From positions 143,882,344 through 143,946,343 of the forward strand of contig CM062296.1 in the NCBI GenBank assembly GCA_031216915.1: a stretch of 64,000 nucleotides of DNA, written 5' to 3'. The DNA is from Pictodentalium vernedei (taxonomy: Eukaryota; Mollusca; Scaphopoda; Dentaliida; Dentaliidae). Every line of letters starts with the position of its first letter. The first letter of the stretch is position 1. Positions 21,763 to 32,802 of the stretch are shown one piece after another. The notes under the pieces are model-generated. The model was given only the letters and a program-made list of their open reading frames with translations, ran no database searches and had not been told where the DNA came from. A program made the translations under genes and the position numbers.

Positions 21763-23308
21763 GTAAGTGTTGTCAACTTAGTCAAGTCATAACAGAATGA
21801 CTTGAGTATATATCTATTTTATTAAAAAAAATATTCATCGATATCAAATGTGCGTTAGTTACTGTCTTTTAATTGACCCATTTCCCAAAATGTATGTGGC
21901 CATGATCAGCAGTCGAAGACGGGAACGGGACAACTCGCCCCAGAGACATCCCGTCCCAAACGAGGTCCCAAGTTCCAACTACTGTAGTACTGCTCCTCCC
22001 AAATTAGTTTGGCGTTTAGACAAGGGACCCAACTTCACCCAAGGCACTGAAGGCAGCCGAAGTACAACACAGGTACATTCACACGCCCCCCCCCCCCCCC
22101 CCTTACACATGCACATGTGCACGCATTAACATTTGTTGTTCTTTGCTTTATATGATTTTTGTGTCGAATGAAAATTAAAGAATTTTAATTGTTTATTTTG
22201 CTGCGTGGCTTAGCCTTATTATTTCAGAAATGCAAACACATCTCTCTCGAACTGGGAGTGGGAATTGGGCAATTGTGTGGGGATGGGGTCAAATACTCAA
22301 ATACCGTCGATGGACGTCTGTATTACGAATACATTGAACTTTGGAGCATGGGAGTTGCATTGGGCAGTCTCTGATTAACATTGGAAAACAAATAATTGTA
22401 ATCATATCTACCTTCCCCGCTTCCCCTACATTTCGGAATCCGGAGAATGTAATCCAAAATTCCAAACTAAAACTTTATTTGTGCCACAATGTTCGAAATC
22501 ATTTGGAAAAAACCATGTTCACAACCATGCTGGCTGTTTATTCAAATGGAATAAGCACGAAAAGAAGAAGTCAGCATTGGTGAATAAAAGACTTTTCGAA
22601 AATGTGTTCGAAAATTTTTACCATGGATTGGTAGGGTAAAAAGGGGCGGAATGCAAATAATTAACAACAGCTCATTTGATTTTCAATGTGTCTCCTTTTT
22701 ATTGTATTGAAGACTTATTTTCAGTTTCGCGCAGTGCGCGAGTTAAAGCCTCACGTGTGGTAAATGTATTAACAAAGCAGTTAGCTCCCTTTAGCTGTAA
22801 CAGACAATCGTCTTTCTCAGAATCGAAACAAATTTATTGTTTCGAGAGCCAGAGGGCGCCGCGAGTTGGTACTGCAGAGCTGCAGTATCACACTAATACT
22901 TTTGATTTATACCCCCACAACTTGGCCACAAGTACAGTAATGATTGAAACACGCAGTATGATAACCACAAGGATTTTGTTCACTGCAGTGCTTTTAAATC
23001 AGTGGGAGGAAAAACATTGAAAACTTTTCTCATCCTGTAACAACTAACTTCGTCAGCCATTGGCATTGGTGCGATTTTTGGTTAACCCAACTTAACCGAT
23101 CGAGCGTTCGCTTGAAAACAAATCTGCGTAACCGATAGGCGAACGGTACGAGCGTTCGCCTTTTATTTCGAAGCCTGCTGCCCCAAACGAGGTGGGACAT
23201 CAGTACAACAAGCTCCGGGACAACCCGCCCCAACAGTTATCCGGGACAACCCGTGCCTGAGTTCTTAATTCTTATACATGTAATTGTAAGTAAACACCAT
23301 TGATTTCC

Positions 23309-23437
23309 CTTATAAAAAAGTACCATGGTAAATCCCAAAATAACCTGGTAATACCATAGTATTACCATGGTAATACCAGGGTATTTTCACCATTTTGGGA
23401 CGTACCATGGTTTACCATGGTACATTTTTATAAGGGT
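23309..23437. mobile_element. Short foldback MITE in the transposase intron
   Basis: About 129 bp that folds on itself: CCCTTATAAAAAAGTACCAT at the left and its complement at the right, with repeated TACCATGG and GGTAATACC inside. No clear target duplication was seen. Confidence 0.6.
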
Positions 23438-24715
23438 TGTGTTTCATTACATGTATTATAAGTAATAACATCCGAATAATTTGACTGTTGTATACAGGCT
23501 GTTTTGTTAACTTCGGATCGGCTGGGTGTCCATAGTCGTGCATGTGGATAAACTCATGGCCACGGTGGGCTACCCCGGCACTACAAGAATCATGTGCTTC
23601 CGGAGGGGGGGGGGGGGGGGGGGGGGGTGAGGAGGGGGGGGGGGGTAGGGGTTAGTTCAACTTAGTTGGGTTCGCGAGACAATAGCTGGTCACAAGACAC
23701 AAAGAAGCACATAGTGCTGAGCTGGGTGTGGCTGGGAGACCTCTCTGTTTGTGGTGGTGGCGGCACACCTTTAAAAAAAACTAGGCCCCCGCCCCCCAGA
23801 AATGCATCCCAGCACGATGCGGTATCATGTACCGCGTGTCATGTCGCATATTAAAGTGTCAAAAAATGATTTATATGCCACAGCGTGACTGCCGTGACAG
23901 CCTTTCACTTAATAGGAGGCAGATTAAAAAGGGGGCATGTCACTGCATGACCACTGACCATTCCGATCCCTGCCCCCCCCCCCTCCCTGAAAAAAAAAAG
24001 AAAAAATCCACTCGCAAGCGCCAATGTTTGACTTTATTTTGAAATAAAAGATATAAAACCTGACAACTTGATTTCAATGATTTGACACCAAGAGACCGCT
24101 GTCCAGTGGCCACTGCCACTGGAGTCCGAAGTGATTTATATCACAGAGTTGAGAGTTTGGACTTTGGATCTGTGACGCTCCTCTAAGCACCCCTCTCCTC
24201 CCCTCCCCTCCCCGGCCCAGATGCCCCACTCCCCCGACCCCCCCCCCCCCCTCACTGAAATAAATCACGCCTGCAAAAAAGCGAAGCCGATTTGAAGAGC
24301 ATATTGCAGGGGGGAATTACTCTTCAATATAATAGCATCTGAAAGAAAGAACAATGCAGAAATTTTTTTTAACAAACTTCTTAATTTTCCTGCAGTGCAG
24401 TACCATTTAAAATCGTTTCACAATGAATACCATTACTTCAAATATCATTCTGCTGTGAGTCTGTGACATTGAAAAAAATTAATTGCATTCTAGTTCCCTT
24501 ATTTCATTAAAAAAAAAAACAATTGTCTCCCACATATTTCGAGCTCAGCTTGAATGGAATTGAACTGCGTGAATAACTGATGGTCACAGGACACAGGGAG
24601 CAGGTTTTGAATTTTTGAAAAATTGTAGAAATTACGAATGTTACAACTTACAAATAAGAACAGAAGTACTAAATTTGTTCAATGATCAGTATTATTTTCT
24701 ATTTGTTCATTCCAG

Positions 24716-27700
24716 AGTGAGAGACCGCAGATCAGTGAAACAGATAGTGGAGAGACAAAACCAAAACAAGTTAAACAACGACAAATGGGAGAATTCCTAA
24801 AAGAGCAAAATATATGGGATGTAAACGACCATAGGAAGCTCAAAGGCGACAGATTAGTTGCAGAAATGGTAGCCTTAGATATGAGACCCCTGAAAATTGT
24901 TAATGATACAGGACTAAATCAATTAGTGAATTTTCTGCAACCTTGCTACCAATTTCCATCAAAGCGAGTTTTAAGAGACAAGTTGTTGCCTGAAATGTAT
25001 CAAGAAACATGTACAAAAATAAAAAGTGACTTGAATAATGTTTCATCAATTGCACTCACCACTGACCATTGGACATCCAAAGCTAATCAAGCGTATATGT
25101 CTATTACCGCTCACATTTTGAATAGGGACTTTCAGTTAAAAAACTATTGCTTGTGTGTTTCTCACATGCCAGAGAGCCATACAGGTAGTGTTGAAACGAT
25201 TAGCCGACTAATCGATGTCGACGCGATTATTAAATTAGTCGATCCCTAAATGTGCTAGTCGATTAGTCGGAACATCTGCCCCAACCATACACCATCCCCT
25301 TAAACTCACCCAACATTGTTGCGAACGTCACAAGTAAACTCCCGAAATCAAAAAACAACCCACGGAAATAACGCGCTTGATGTTTCCGACTGCATGAATA
25401 ACAACCCTAGTTGGCCAACTGACCAGAGATTGAATAAGACCAGGGGTGCGTGAAGTAAACAGGGAAAAATATATGGGTGAGCTTATTCTCGAGGGAGCAG
25501 CCTGAAGGAAAATTAGGACCCAAAGTTGACATGAAATTGGGCCTCCTACGGACATCAATTTGTTCACCAGGTACTGGTAAGTTCGAAATGTCTTACAGAA
25601 ACATCAAAGAGAAATCATGGAAGAACACATACCAGTTCGTATTTGGAACAATTTGTTATCACCAAAGAACCAATTACAAAATCCATGTGCTTTTTATTTT
25701 CATTTTGTAAATACATGCGGACAAATTCCAGGAAATCTGCGAGTTTCCGGGAAATTGAAAGTGAAACTAGCTTTTCCTCGAACTGCAACTGAGTTAAGAG
25801 GAAACCCAATCAGGTCAGGTGATGATTTTCAAAGCAGACAATATGGAAATTAGTAGGCGTTTTTGATGTATGCATAATTATGGACAGATAAGAGGTTAAG
25901 TCATAATACGAGAAGTTGTGTGGGAGTGTTCGGTGCACAATTGTTGACAGGCTGATGACTGCTGTGGGCGTTAACTGTGCTTAATTTTCGACAGGGGATG
26001 TACATCACGCATGCGTAAAGAGCACTTCCTTTTGTTAACATTCAATGGGATGGAACGAATAATATAAAAAAAACCTGAATAATGATTTATTTTATTAAAA
26101 TATCAGTGACAATATTGAGAAAAAATGATTTTAAATAGAAGCTACCAACATTAATTCTCTCTCGAAACTGAAAGAGGTGTTTGGGACTTTGAAAGCTTCA
26201 CTTGCCATTGTTTCATTGCAAGTATTACTGTTAGTTTTAACCAGGGAAGAACGGCGGTACACATGTTTGATAACAATAACATGGGGGGCTTCGACTAGTC
26301 GATTAGTAATCGATTACTGCTGGCGACTAGTCGATTCCTGAAAATCACTAATCGTTTCAACACTACATACAGGTGAAAATATAAGCAAAAGTCTCATCAA
26401 ATCTGTCAAAAAATGGCAACCCAACATTGATGACTTTGATGTTTATGTAATCTCAGATAACTGCAGTAACATGAAAGCTGCTTTTCAGATGCTACCTTCC
26501 AATTACAAAGGACTTTTTTGTTTTGCTCATACATTGCAGTTCATCATCAAAGATTCACTGAAAGTCTTCCCTGGGGTGAAAAATGTGGTATCCAAATGTA
26601 AAATGATTGTAAACCATTTTCACCACAGTGTGAAATCAACAGTTAAATTAACAGAGATGCAAGAAAATCTCAAACTTCGAAAACATAAACTGAAGACCGA
26701 ATGTGAAACACGATGGAATAGTACATATCTGATGCTAGAGAGGATTCATGAACAAAAAGTGGCACTCAATGCTCTGTTACCCTCCATTGATAAACTTGTT
26801 CCAATATCACAATTTGAATGGAAAACTATTAGTGGCTATGTTGAGGCATTAAAGCCATTTGAAGAAGCTACTAAAATCATGTCAAGTGCCAAATATCCAA
26901 CAACATCAATGATCATCCCAGTGTTGATGAATTTACTTGATGCCATGGATGCTTTAGAAATGGATAACTTTGGGAAAACTGTAAAAGATAACATCACAAA
27001 ACGTTGGCCTTCATTTGAAAAGAATGAACTATATGTGTTGTCTACATTATTAGATCCTCGTTTTAAGGAGCTACCTTTCAGCACACAGGAGGTTGAAGAT
27101 AATGCCAAATCCATTTTGTTCACCAAAGTATTTGAAACAGCCAAGTCAGAGTCCGAGAAACAGTGCGGACACGCCGCGGACAGGTTACTGCAGCTACAAG
27201 TACAAGCATAAGTTCCAGTACTGTTGAATCTGTGGACAGTGTGAAACAGCAAACAATGAGTGATACTGATACCTCAAGTCAATCACGTTCATGTCAAATA
27301 AGCCAGTCATCCTTTCAGAATGATTCTCCCAGACAAAGTACAAGTTCACAGCCTGATGATGGCCCTGATCCTGTTAAGAAATATTTTTGGACTTTCTTCA
27401 GAATGAAAGCACAGAAAAAAAAAGAAAAGCAAACATCAGAGCCTCAGACTAATCTTGATGAATTGAAAATCATAATCAAATATGAAATAGATAAATATCT
27501 GAAAGTTGAATGCATTGACCCAACTGAATGTCCATTTATGTGGTGGCATCTGAATGGCAAGAATTTTCCACATCTTAGAAATGTGGCCTTAAAGTACTTA
27601 CTTGTTCCAAGCACAAGTGTTCCAAGTGAGCGGATTTTTTCCAAAGCGGGTTTAACAATTTCTGATAGGAGATGCAATTTGAAGCCAGATCTTGCTGAAA

Positions 27701-27735
27701 CTCTCGTATTCCTCAACCATAACTTAAAAATTTAA
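24716..27735 (+). CDS. hAT transposase, exon 2 (catalytic and dimerisation domains), interrupted
   Basis: The acceptor is TTCATTCCAG and the frame matches exon 1. Before the MITE (24716-25185) it holds LTTDHWTS, the first catalytic aspartate region. After it (from 26374) come YVISDNCSNM with the second aspartate, CFAHTLQ (the C..H motif) and ETRWNSTY. The C-terminal part (to 27735) is a hAT dimerisation domain with SVPSERIFSKAG and NLKPDL. The reading frame changes by one base somewhere in 27150-27211, where the two frames overlap; this could be a frameshift or a small missed intron. Removing the nested MITE and one duplication copy restores HTGENIS. It is close to Ac-like/ZBED family transposases. 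Confidence 0.88.
25186..26365. mobile_element. hAT MITE nested in the hAT transposase gene
   Basis: A 1180-bp non-autonomous element with ends TAGTGTTGAAACGATTAG and its complement, and a perfect 8-bp duplication CATACAGG (25178-25185, 26366-26373). GACTAATCGA-type motifs cluster near both ends. No transposase frame is present. It is younger than its host element. Confidence 0.92.
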
Positions 27736-28526
27736 ATTAGGCAGTAGGCACATTAGCTATCAGAGACAACACTTACAACAATGAAGATGGTTAGATGGAC
27801 CTGTTAAAATAAAGTTTTTTTCTTTTTTCACACAAATCACGTGATTGCCAGATAGTGATATTGATATTTTGAAACCTGTTACATGTATCACATAAAAATA
27901 ATCAAAGCATCATGTGATTCATGTAATAAATTATCAAGGATGAATGATACAGAATTACCATCAGGCTGGCATTGATAATTGATACATGATACTGATGAGT
28001 TGACAGTTTGTCAATATTGATTTTGATGATTGATCATGATCATCTAAATTTCTTAGCTAAGTTAGGCGAGTTAGCTCCCAAAAGTTTGATTTTTTCTACT
28101 CACCAATTTACCATATTACCTTTATAATGGAAGTCATGTTCTTGACCCAGAGAGCAGAGACTGCCAGAGTCTCTTCAAGTCTGTGATTATTGTGTGATTC
28201 TGCTATTTGCCAGTATTTGGTGCTCAAATGTTTTTGTTTTATTTGGATTTCATTTCATTTTTGAGTTTGCCTTACATGTATGAGGCTATGAGCCTATGAG
28301 GAGATATCTCAGATTATAAAAAGAGTTGATTTTCCTCAAGTGTTTAATTTATGTTTTCAACTGTAAAGTGTAAACTTTCCCCACTTTCTTGTCTCACTCA
28401 TTGTAACACCATGTCCATGCACGTGGCCAACTGGCCATGCAGATCACCATCTTTCCCAGTAATTAAACTCAACATAACAACCAAGCAGAATAGAAGTTGA
28501 ATGAGATGATAATGTTTTGTATTGTG

Positions 28527-28624
28527 TATAGTATACAGGTTAACCGCCAATGGTCATTGTATGATTGTAACATGTGTTACAACTCACAATGACCATTTGG
28601 AGTCAACCTTTATATACTATACTT
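28527..28624. repeat. Hairpin of about 95 bp in the hAT 3' region
   Basis: The arms AGTATA..TTAACC..CCAATGGTCATTGT and ACAATGACCATTTGG..GGTTGACT-like complement, with a TGTAACA/TGTTACA centre, form a long imperfect stem about 160 bp before the right terminal repeat. Confidence 0.5.
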
Positions 28625-31104
28625 AATACTAATGCATTATCTAGTCATAATAGTTCATGATATTCTGAAGAATGCTAGTAAGACACAAAAAGTAAAAAAC
28701 AACCGAACAACCGAACCGAACCGAATCTTTTCAGTCAAAAATAACCGAAACCGAAGGGGCAAAAATGACAACCGCAACTCTCTACCCATAGGGAGCCCAA
28801 GTATGGACCCAGGGACTTGGCTTTAACAAACTTGAATCCCCCCCCCCCCCCCCAAGGATGCTACACACCACATATCAAAACATTCCGACTGCTGGATCTG
28901 AAGAAGAAGATTTTTTAAGAAAAATTCCTCATTTCGAACTAAGTTACAATCCAAGCTCCCACAGTGAGCCCAAATATGGACCTAGGGACATGGCTTGAAC
29001 AAACTTGAATCTCACCCCCCTAAGGATGCTGCATACCAAATATCAAAACATTCCGACTGCTGGATCTGAAGAAGAGTTTTAAAGAAAATTCCTCATTTTG
29101 AACTAAGTTATAATTCAGGCTACAACAGTGAGCCCAAATATGAACCCAGGGACTTGGCATAAACAAACTTGAATCTCACCCCCCTAAGCATGGTGCATAC
29201 CCAATATCAGAAGATTCTGCCTGCTGGATCTTGAGAAGAAGATTTTTAAAGAAATTTACCTGAAATGCACTAAGTTCGAATTCGAGCTTCTATAGTGAGC
29301 CCAAATATGAATCCAGGGGGCCGATTTGAACAAACATGAATCAGATCCACCCCACAATGTTGCATACCAAATATCAAAAGATTCTGCCTGCTGGATCTGG
29401 AGAAGATTTTTTAAGAAATTTGCCTGAAATGCACTAAGTTCGAATTCGAGCTTCTATACGGAGCCCAAATATAAACCCAGGGAGCCGATTTGAACAAACT
29501 TGAATCAGATCCACCCCACAATGTTGCATACCAAATATCAAAAGATTCTGCCTGCTGGATCTTGAGAAGAAGATTTTCAAAGAAATTTGCCTGAAATGCA
29601 CTAAGTTCAAATTTGGGCTCCTATACTGAGCCCAAATACAAACCCAAGGGGCCGATTTGAACAAACTTGAATCAGATCCACCCCACAATATTGCATACCA
29701 AATATCAAAAGATTCTGCCTGCTGGATCTGGAGAAGAAGATTTTCAAAAAAATTTGCCTGAAATGCAGTAAGTTCAAATTTGGACTCCTTAACTGAGCCC
29801 AAATATAAACCCTGGGGGCCGATTTGAACAAACTTGAATCAGATTAACCCCACAATGATGCATACCAAATATCAAAAGATTCTGCCTGCTGGATCTGGAG
29901 AAGAAGATTTTCAAAGAAATTTGCCTGAAATGCACTAAGTTCAAATTTGGGCTCCTATACTGAGCCGAAATACAAACCCAAGGGGCCGATTTGAACAAAC
30001 TTGAATCAGATCCACCCCACAATATTGCATACCAAATATCAAAAGATTCTGCCTGCTGGATCTGGAGAAGAAGATTTTCAAAGAAATTTGCCTGAAATGC
30101 AGTAAGTTCAAATTTGGACTCCTATACTGAGCCCAAATATAAACCCAGGGGGCCGATTTGAACAAACTTGAATCAGATCCACCCCACAATGTTGCATACC
30201 AAATATCAAAAGATTCTGCCTGCTGGATCTGGAGAAGAAGATTTTTTAAGAAATTTGCCTGAAATGCACTAAGTTCGAAATTGGGCTTCTATACTGAGCC
30301 CAAATATGAACCCAGGGGGCCAATTTGAACAAACTTGAATCAGATCCACCCTACAAAGTTGCATACCAAATATCAAAAGATTCTGCCTGCTGGATCTGGA
30401 GAAGAAGATTTTTTAATGTTTTTCCCATTGCCTACGGTGTTAAAAAGTGCTGACTTTTTCAAAGTCCCGAAACTGTACCTTATGATAAAACCGATGGCAA
30501 TTTCTTTTTACCAATTCTTTCTGTTGGTCCTAAGGAAGCTTCACACCAAATAAAAATTCTCGGTGCCTTGCAGTTTTGGAGATATGGGCGTTTTTTTTCT
30601 ATTTTCAGCTCCTGCGGTTCCCATGGGGCTACGGGGGAAAAAAAATCAGCATAAATTAGGTACTTATGACCCAATAAGCCCTCACATAAAATCTGGTTCA
30701 AATCAGCCTCTGGGTTCGGAAAATAGAAATTTTGGGCAGGGTTCAAAAATTTTGCCCCTCCCATAACGACGCCAAGTATAGCCCCACAAACTTCTCTTGA
30801 ACAAATCTGAGTCTACACCTCAAAAGGAAGCTGCACACCAAATATCAAGTCTCTGCTACTGCTGGTTCATGAGAAGAAGATTTTTTAAGATTTCAGCACA
30901 CTTTTTGGGTGTGGCCCTACCCACGGGCGAGGCAACTTGATTTGAACAAAATCAAATTGCGATGTCATAACAAACTATTATCTCAAATATCAATTAAATT
31001 GGTTCAGCGGTTTGGAAGGAGAAGACGCAAACACCATGTTCACGGACGACAACGGACGGTGAGTGATCACTATAGCTCTCCTGATTGAAAGTCAGGTGAG
31101 CTAA

Positions 31105-32680
31105 AAATACACCAAAAAAAATGTAGAAATAACCAGCTTTAATTTTCACAAGAATCACAGACAGTGAAATCAAAGTCGCTGCCAGACTTGATAATCGTCT
31201 TTTAAATGATTTATTCGGTCTATTGTTGAACACAGGGGGGCGAAACTTGTGTGAGATGTGTATGGACGAACAACCCAGTACATGATCGTTTTGAAAAGGC
31301 CTAATAAAAAATGTTTTGCCACCAACATTTTATCAATTAATATCTGTGACCTCATTCGACTTGGAAAACATGGATAAATTTGTTTGTAAAATCACCACAA
31401 AAAATCCAAATACTGATAATACCGCTCATACTCCAACTGACTTTTTAATTTTAACAAGCAAATCGCAGTAAATTTTCAAGATCATTTAAAAACTGTCTCA
31501 TTCCTGTTTGAGGCTCTTGTTCAAATTACTAGCAGCTATTATTACTAACAGTGGGGCTGCGACTCGCTATTCAGTATGATCTCAATCGCCCAGAGCGTCC
31601 CCTGGCCAAATCGCCCCCATCGTTTTGATCCGAATCATCTCTGCAGTTTGACCCGAACCGACCATCAGCGCCATGCCGTAAGGCTGGCGAACGATTTCAC
31701 CCCACATGTCTCCAAGTCAAACTGTCCCCTGAATATTTTGACCGACCCCCTCCCCCCACACCCCCGCCACAAAATCACGACTGAGTGGTCACAAGTATGT
31801 TTTTTGAGGCGGAGGAGGGGCTTGTTTTGGCAAATGGCGCACATGTTCGTATTAAATAAATATAATTCTTTAATGTTGTTTGAACCTGCTGAAAAATCCC
31901 GTCCCTGTAAACAAATAAAGCAGTTGGGGAAAAAATGAGTTGTTTTTTTTTTTACTTTTATTTTTTATCCCAAACTGATTTTTCTCCGGATAAGGTCTTT
32001 TCAATCACTCTTCATCATTAATACTTAATCACTGATGATAAAAGAATATGAGACCTTTGGAAATATAAATTTTACACCTAATTGTTGTTAAGTAAGCCAT
32101 TTCCTAATTGGGGTCATAAACGGGAGCTTTGTATATTGACAGGACTGTTTTCAAAGCTTATTCACACCTTCCACTGTCCAAAAAAGCACAAATGGTGTTG
32201 ATCGGACAAGAACTACAGGGTGTGTAGCCAGTGCTAAAGGAAAATGTGAACAGACTGACAAGACTCGCAGACTTACAGACTAATAGACTTCTGCATGCCA
32301 AATTAAGCTAAAAACCATCAACTACCGCAACAGTCGTCTAATCGGATAAACATGACAGCCCGAGTTTAGTATTCATGTGGGTTGTTCACACTTGTTTTCT
32401 CTTGACGGGACATGATGTACTCTTGACTGCCTAATAATCGTACATGTATGATTATTATTTTTCAAAAAAAAATCCCGCCCGTATGATCCTTATTTGAACC
32501 TGATTATTAATTTTAAGCGATCGAATGTGTGGAGCAAAGGCTTATCTCGAGAAGTTCACCAAAACATACTAGTAAGTTTCAAGGAAACACAGGATGCAAT
32601 GGAATTGTTAACTGGTAGAAAGCTTTAAGCATATATTTGGGCTTCATTCAGAAGTACTGTTACCGAAACCTAACTACCTA
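31105..32680. other. No gene recognised; includes an array-element 3' fragment
   Basis: At about 32195-32317 there is a copy of the region before the 3' end of the 147-bp array element (GATCGGACAAGAACTACAGG) ending ATTAAGCTAAAAA, without the array itself. An open frame at 31576-31938 has unusual CCCC-rich codons and no recognised motif. The rest is AT-rich. Confidence 0.4.
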
Positions 32681-32802
32681 CAGTACGTGCCAAGTGTATT
32701 ACATCCCAATCACCCGCCCCCGTGCGGAGTGAAAATCGCATTTTTCAGCCGGTGTCACACGGTGTTGATTTTTGAACACCGTGGCGTGGCATGAAAAGGA
32801 TT

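Larger units (their letters stand above)
21396..28784 (+). mobile_element. hAT transposon, 7.4 kb, with exact 8-bp target duplications
   Basis: Terminal inverted repeats begin TAGAGAGTTGCGGTT at both ends. The target duplication CCCATAGG lies at 21388-21395 and 28785-28792 without mismatch. It encodes a two-exon BED-finger/hAT transposase on the plus strand (21520-21762, then 24716-27735), and exon 2 is cut by the MITE at 25186-26365. The 2.9-kb intron and 3' region hold foldbacks and a 23-base G run (23605-23627). The perfect duplication suggests fairly recent insertion; the nested MITE and a frameshift indicate it is no longer able to make a full transposase. Confidence 0.92.
20027..31104 (+). 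mobile_element. Hairpin-ended array element, copy H3, with nested insertions
   Basis: It starts AACAAGAGACCCCAGGGGG with GCTCACCTGACATGG and ends in the hairpin AGCTCTCCTGATT, GAA, AGTCAGGTGAGCT then AAAA. Its own sequence lies at 20027-20175, 21011-21395 and 28785-31104. An array of about 167-bp units runs from about 29250 to 30400, with landmarks near 29342, 29505, 29672, 29840, 30006, 30173 and 30341. Two later insertions (20176-21010 and the hAT at 21396-28784) are bounded by sequence that is continuous in copy H2. Confidence 0.65.

Noticed and set aside
21901-23260. GGGACAACTCGCCCC and GGGACAACCCGCCCC near the two ends of a 1.3-kb stretch as an inverted-repeat element
   Set aside because: The similar parts are mainly in direct orientation and the ends do not pair cleanly, so no boundary could be set.
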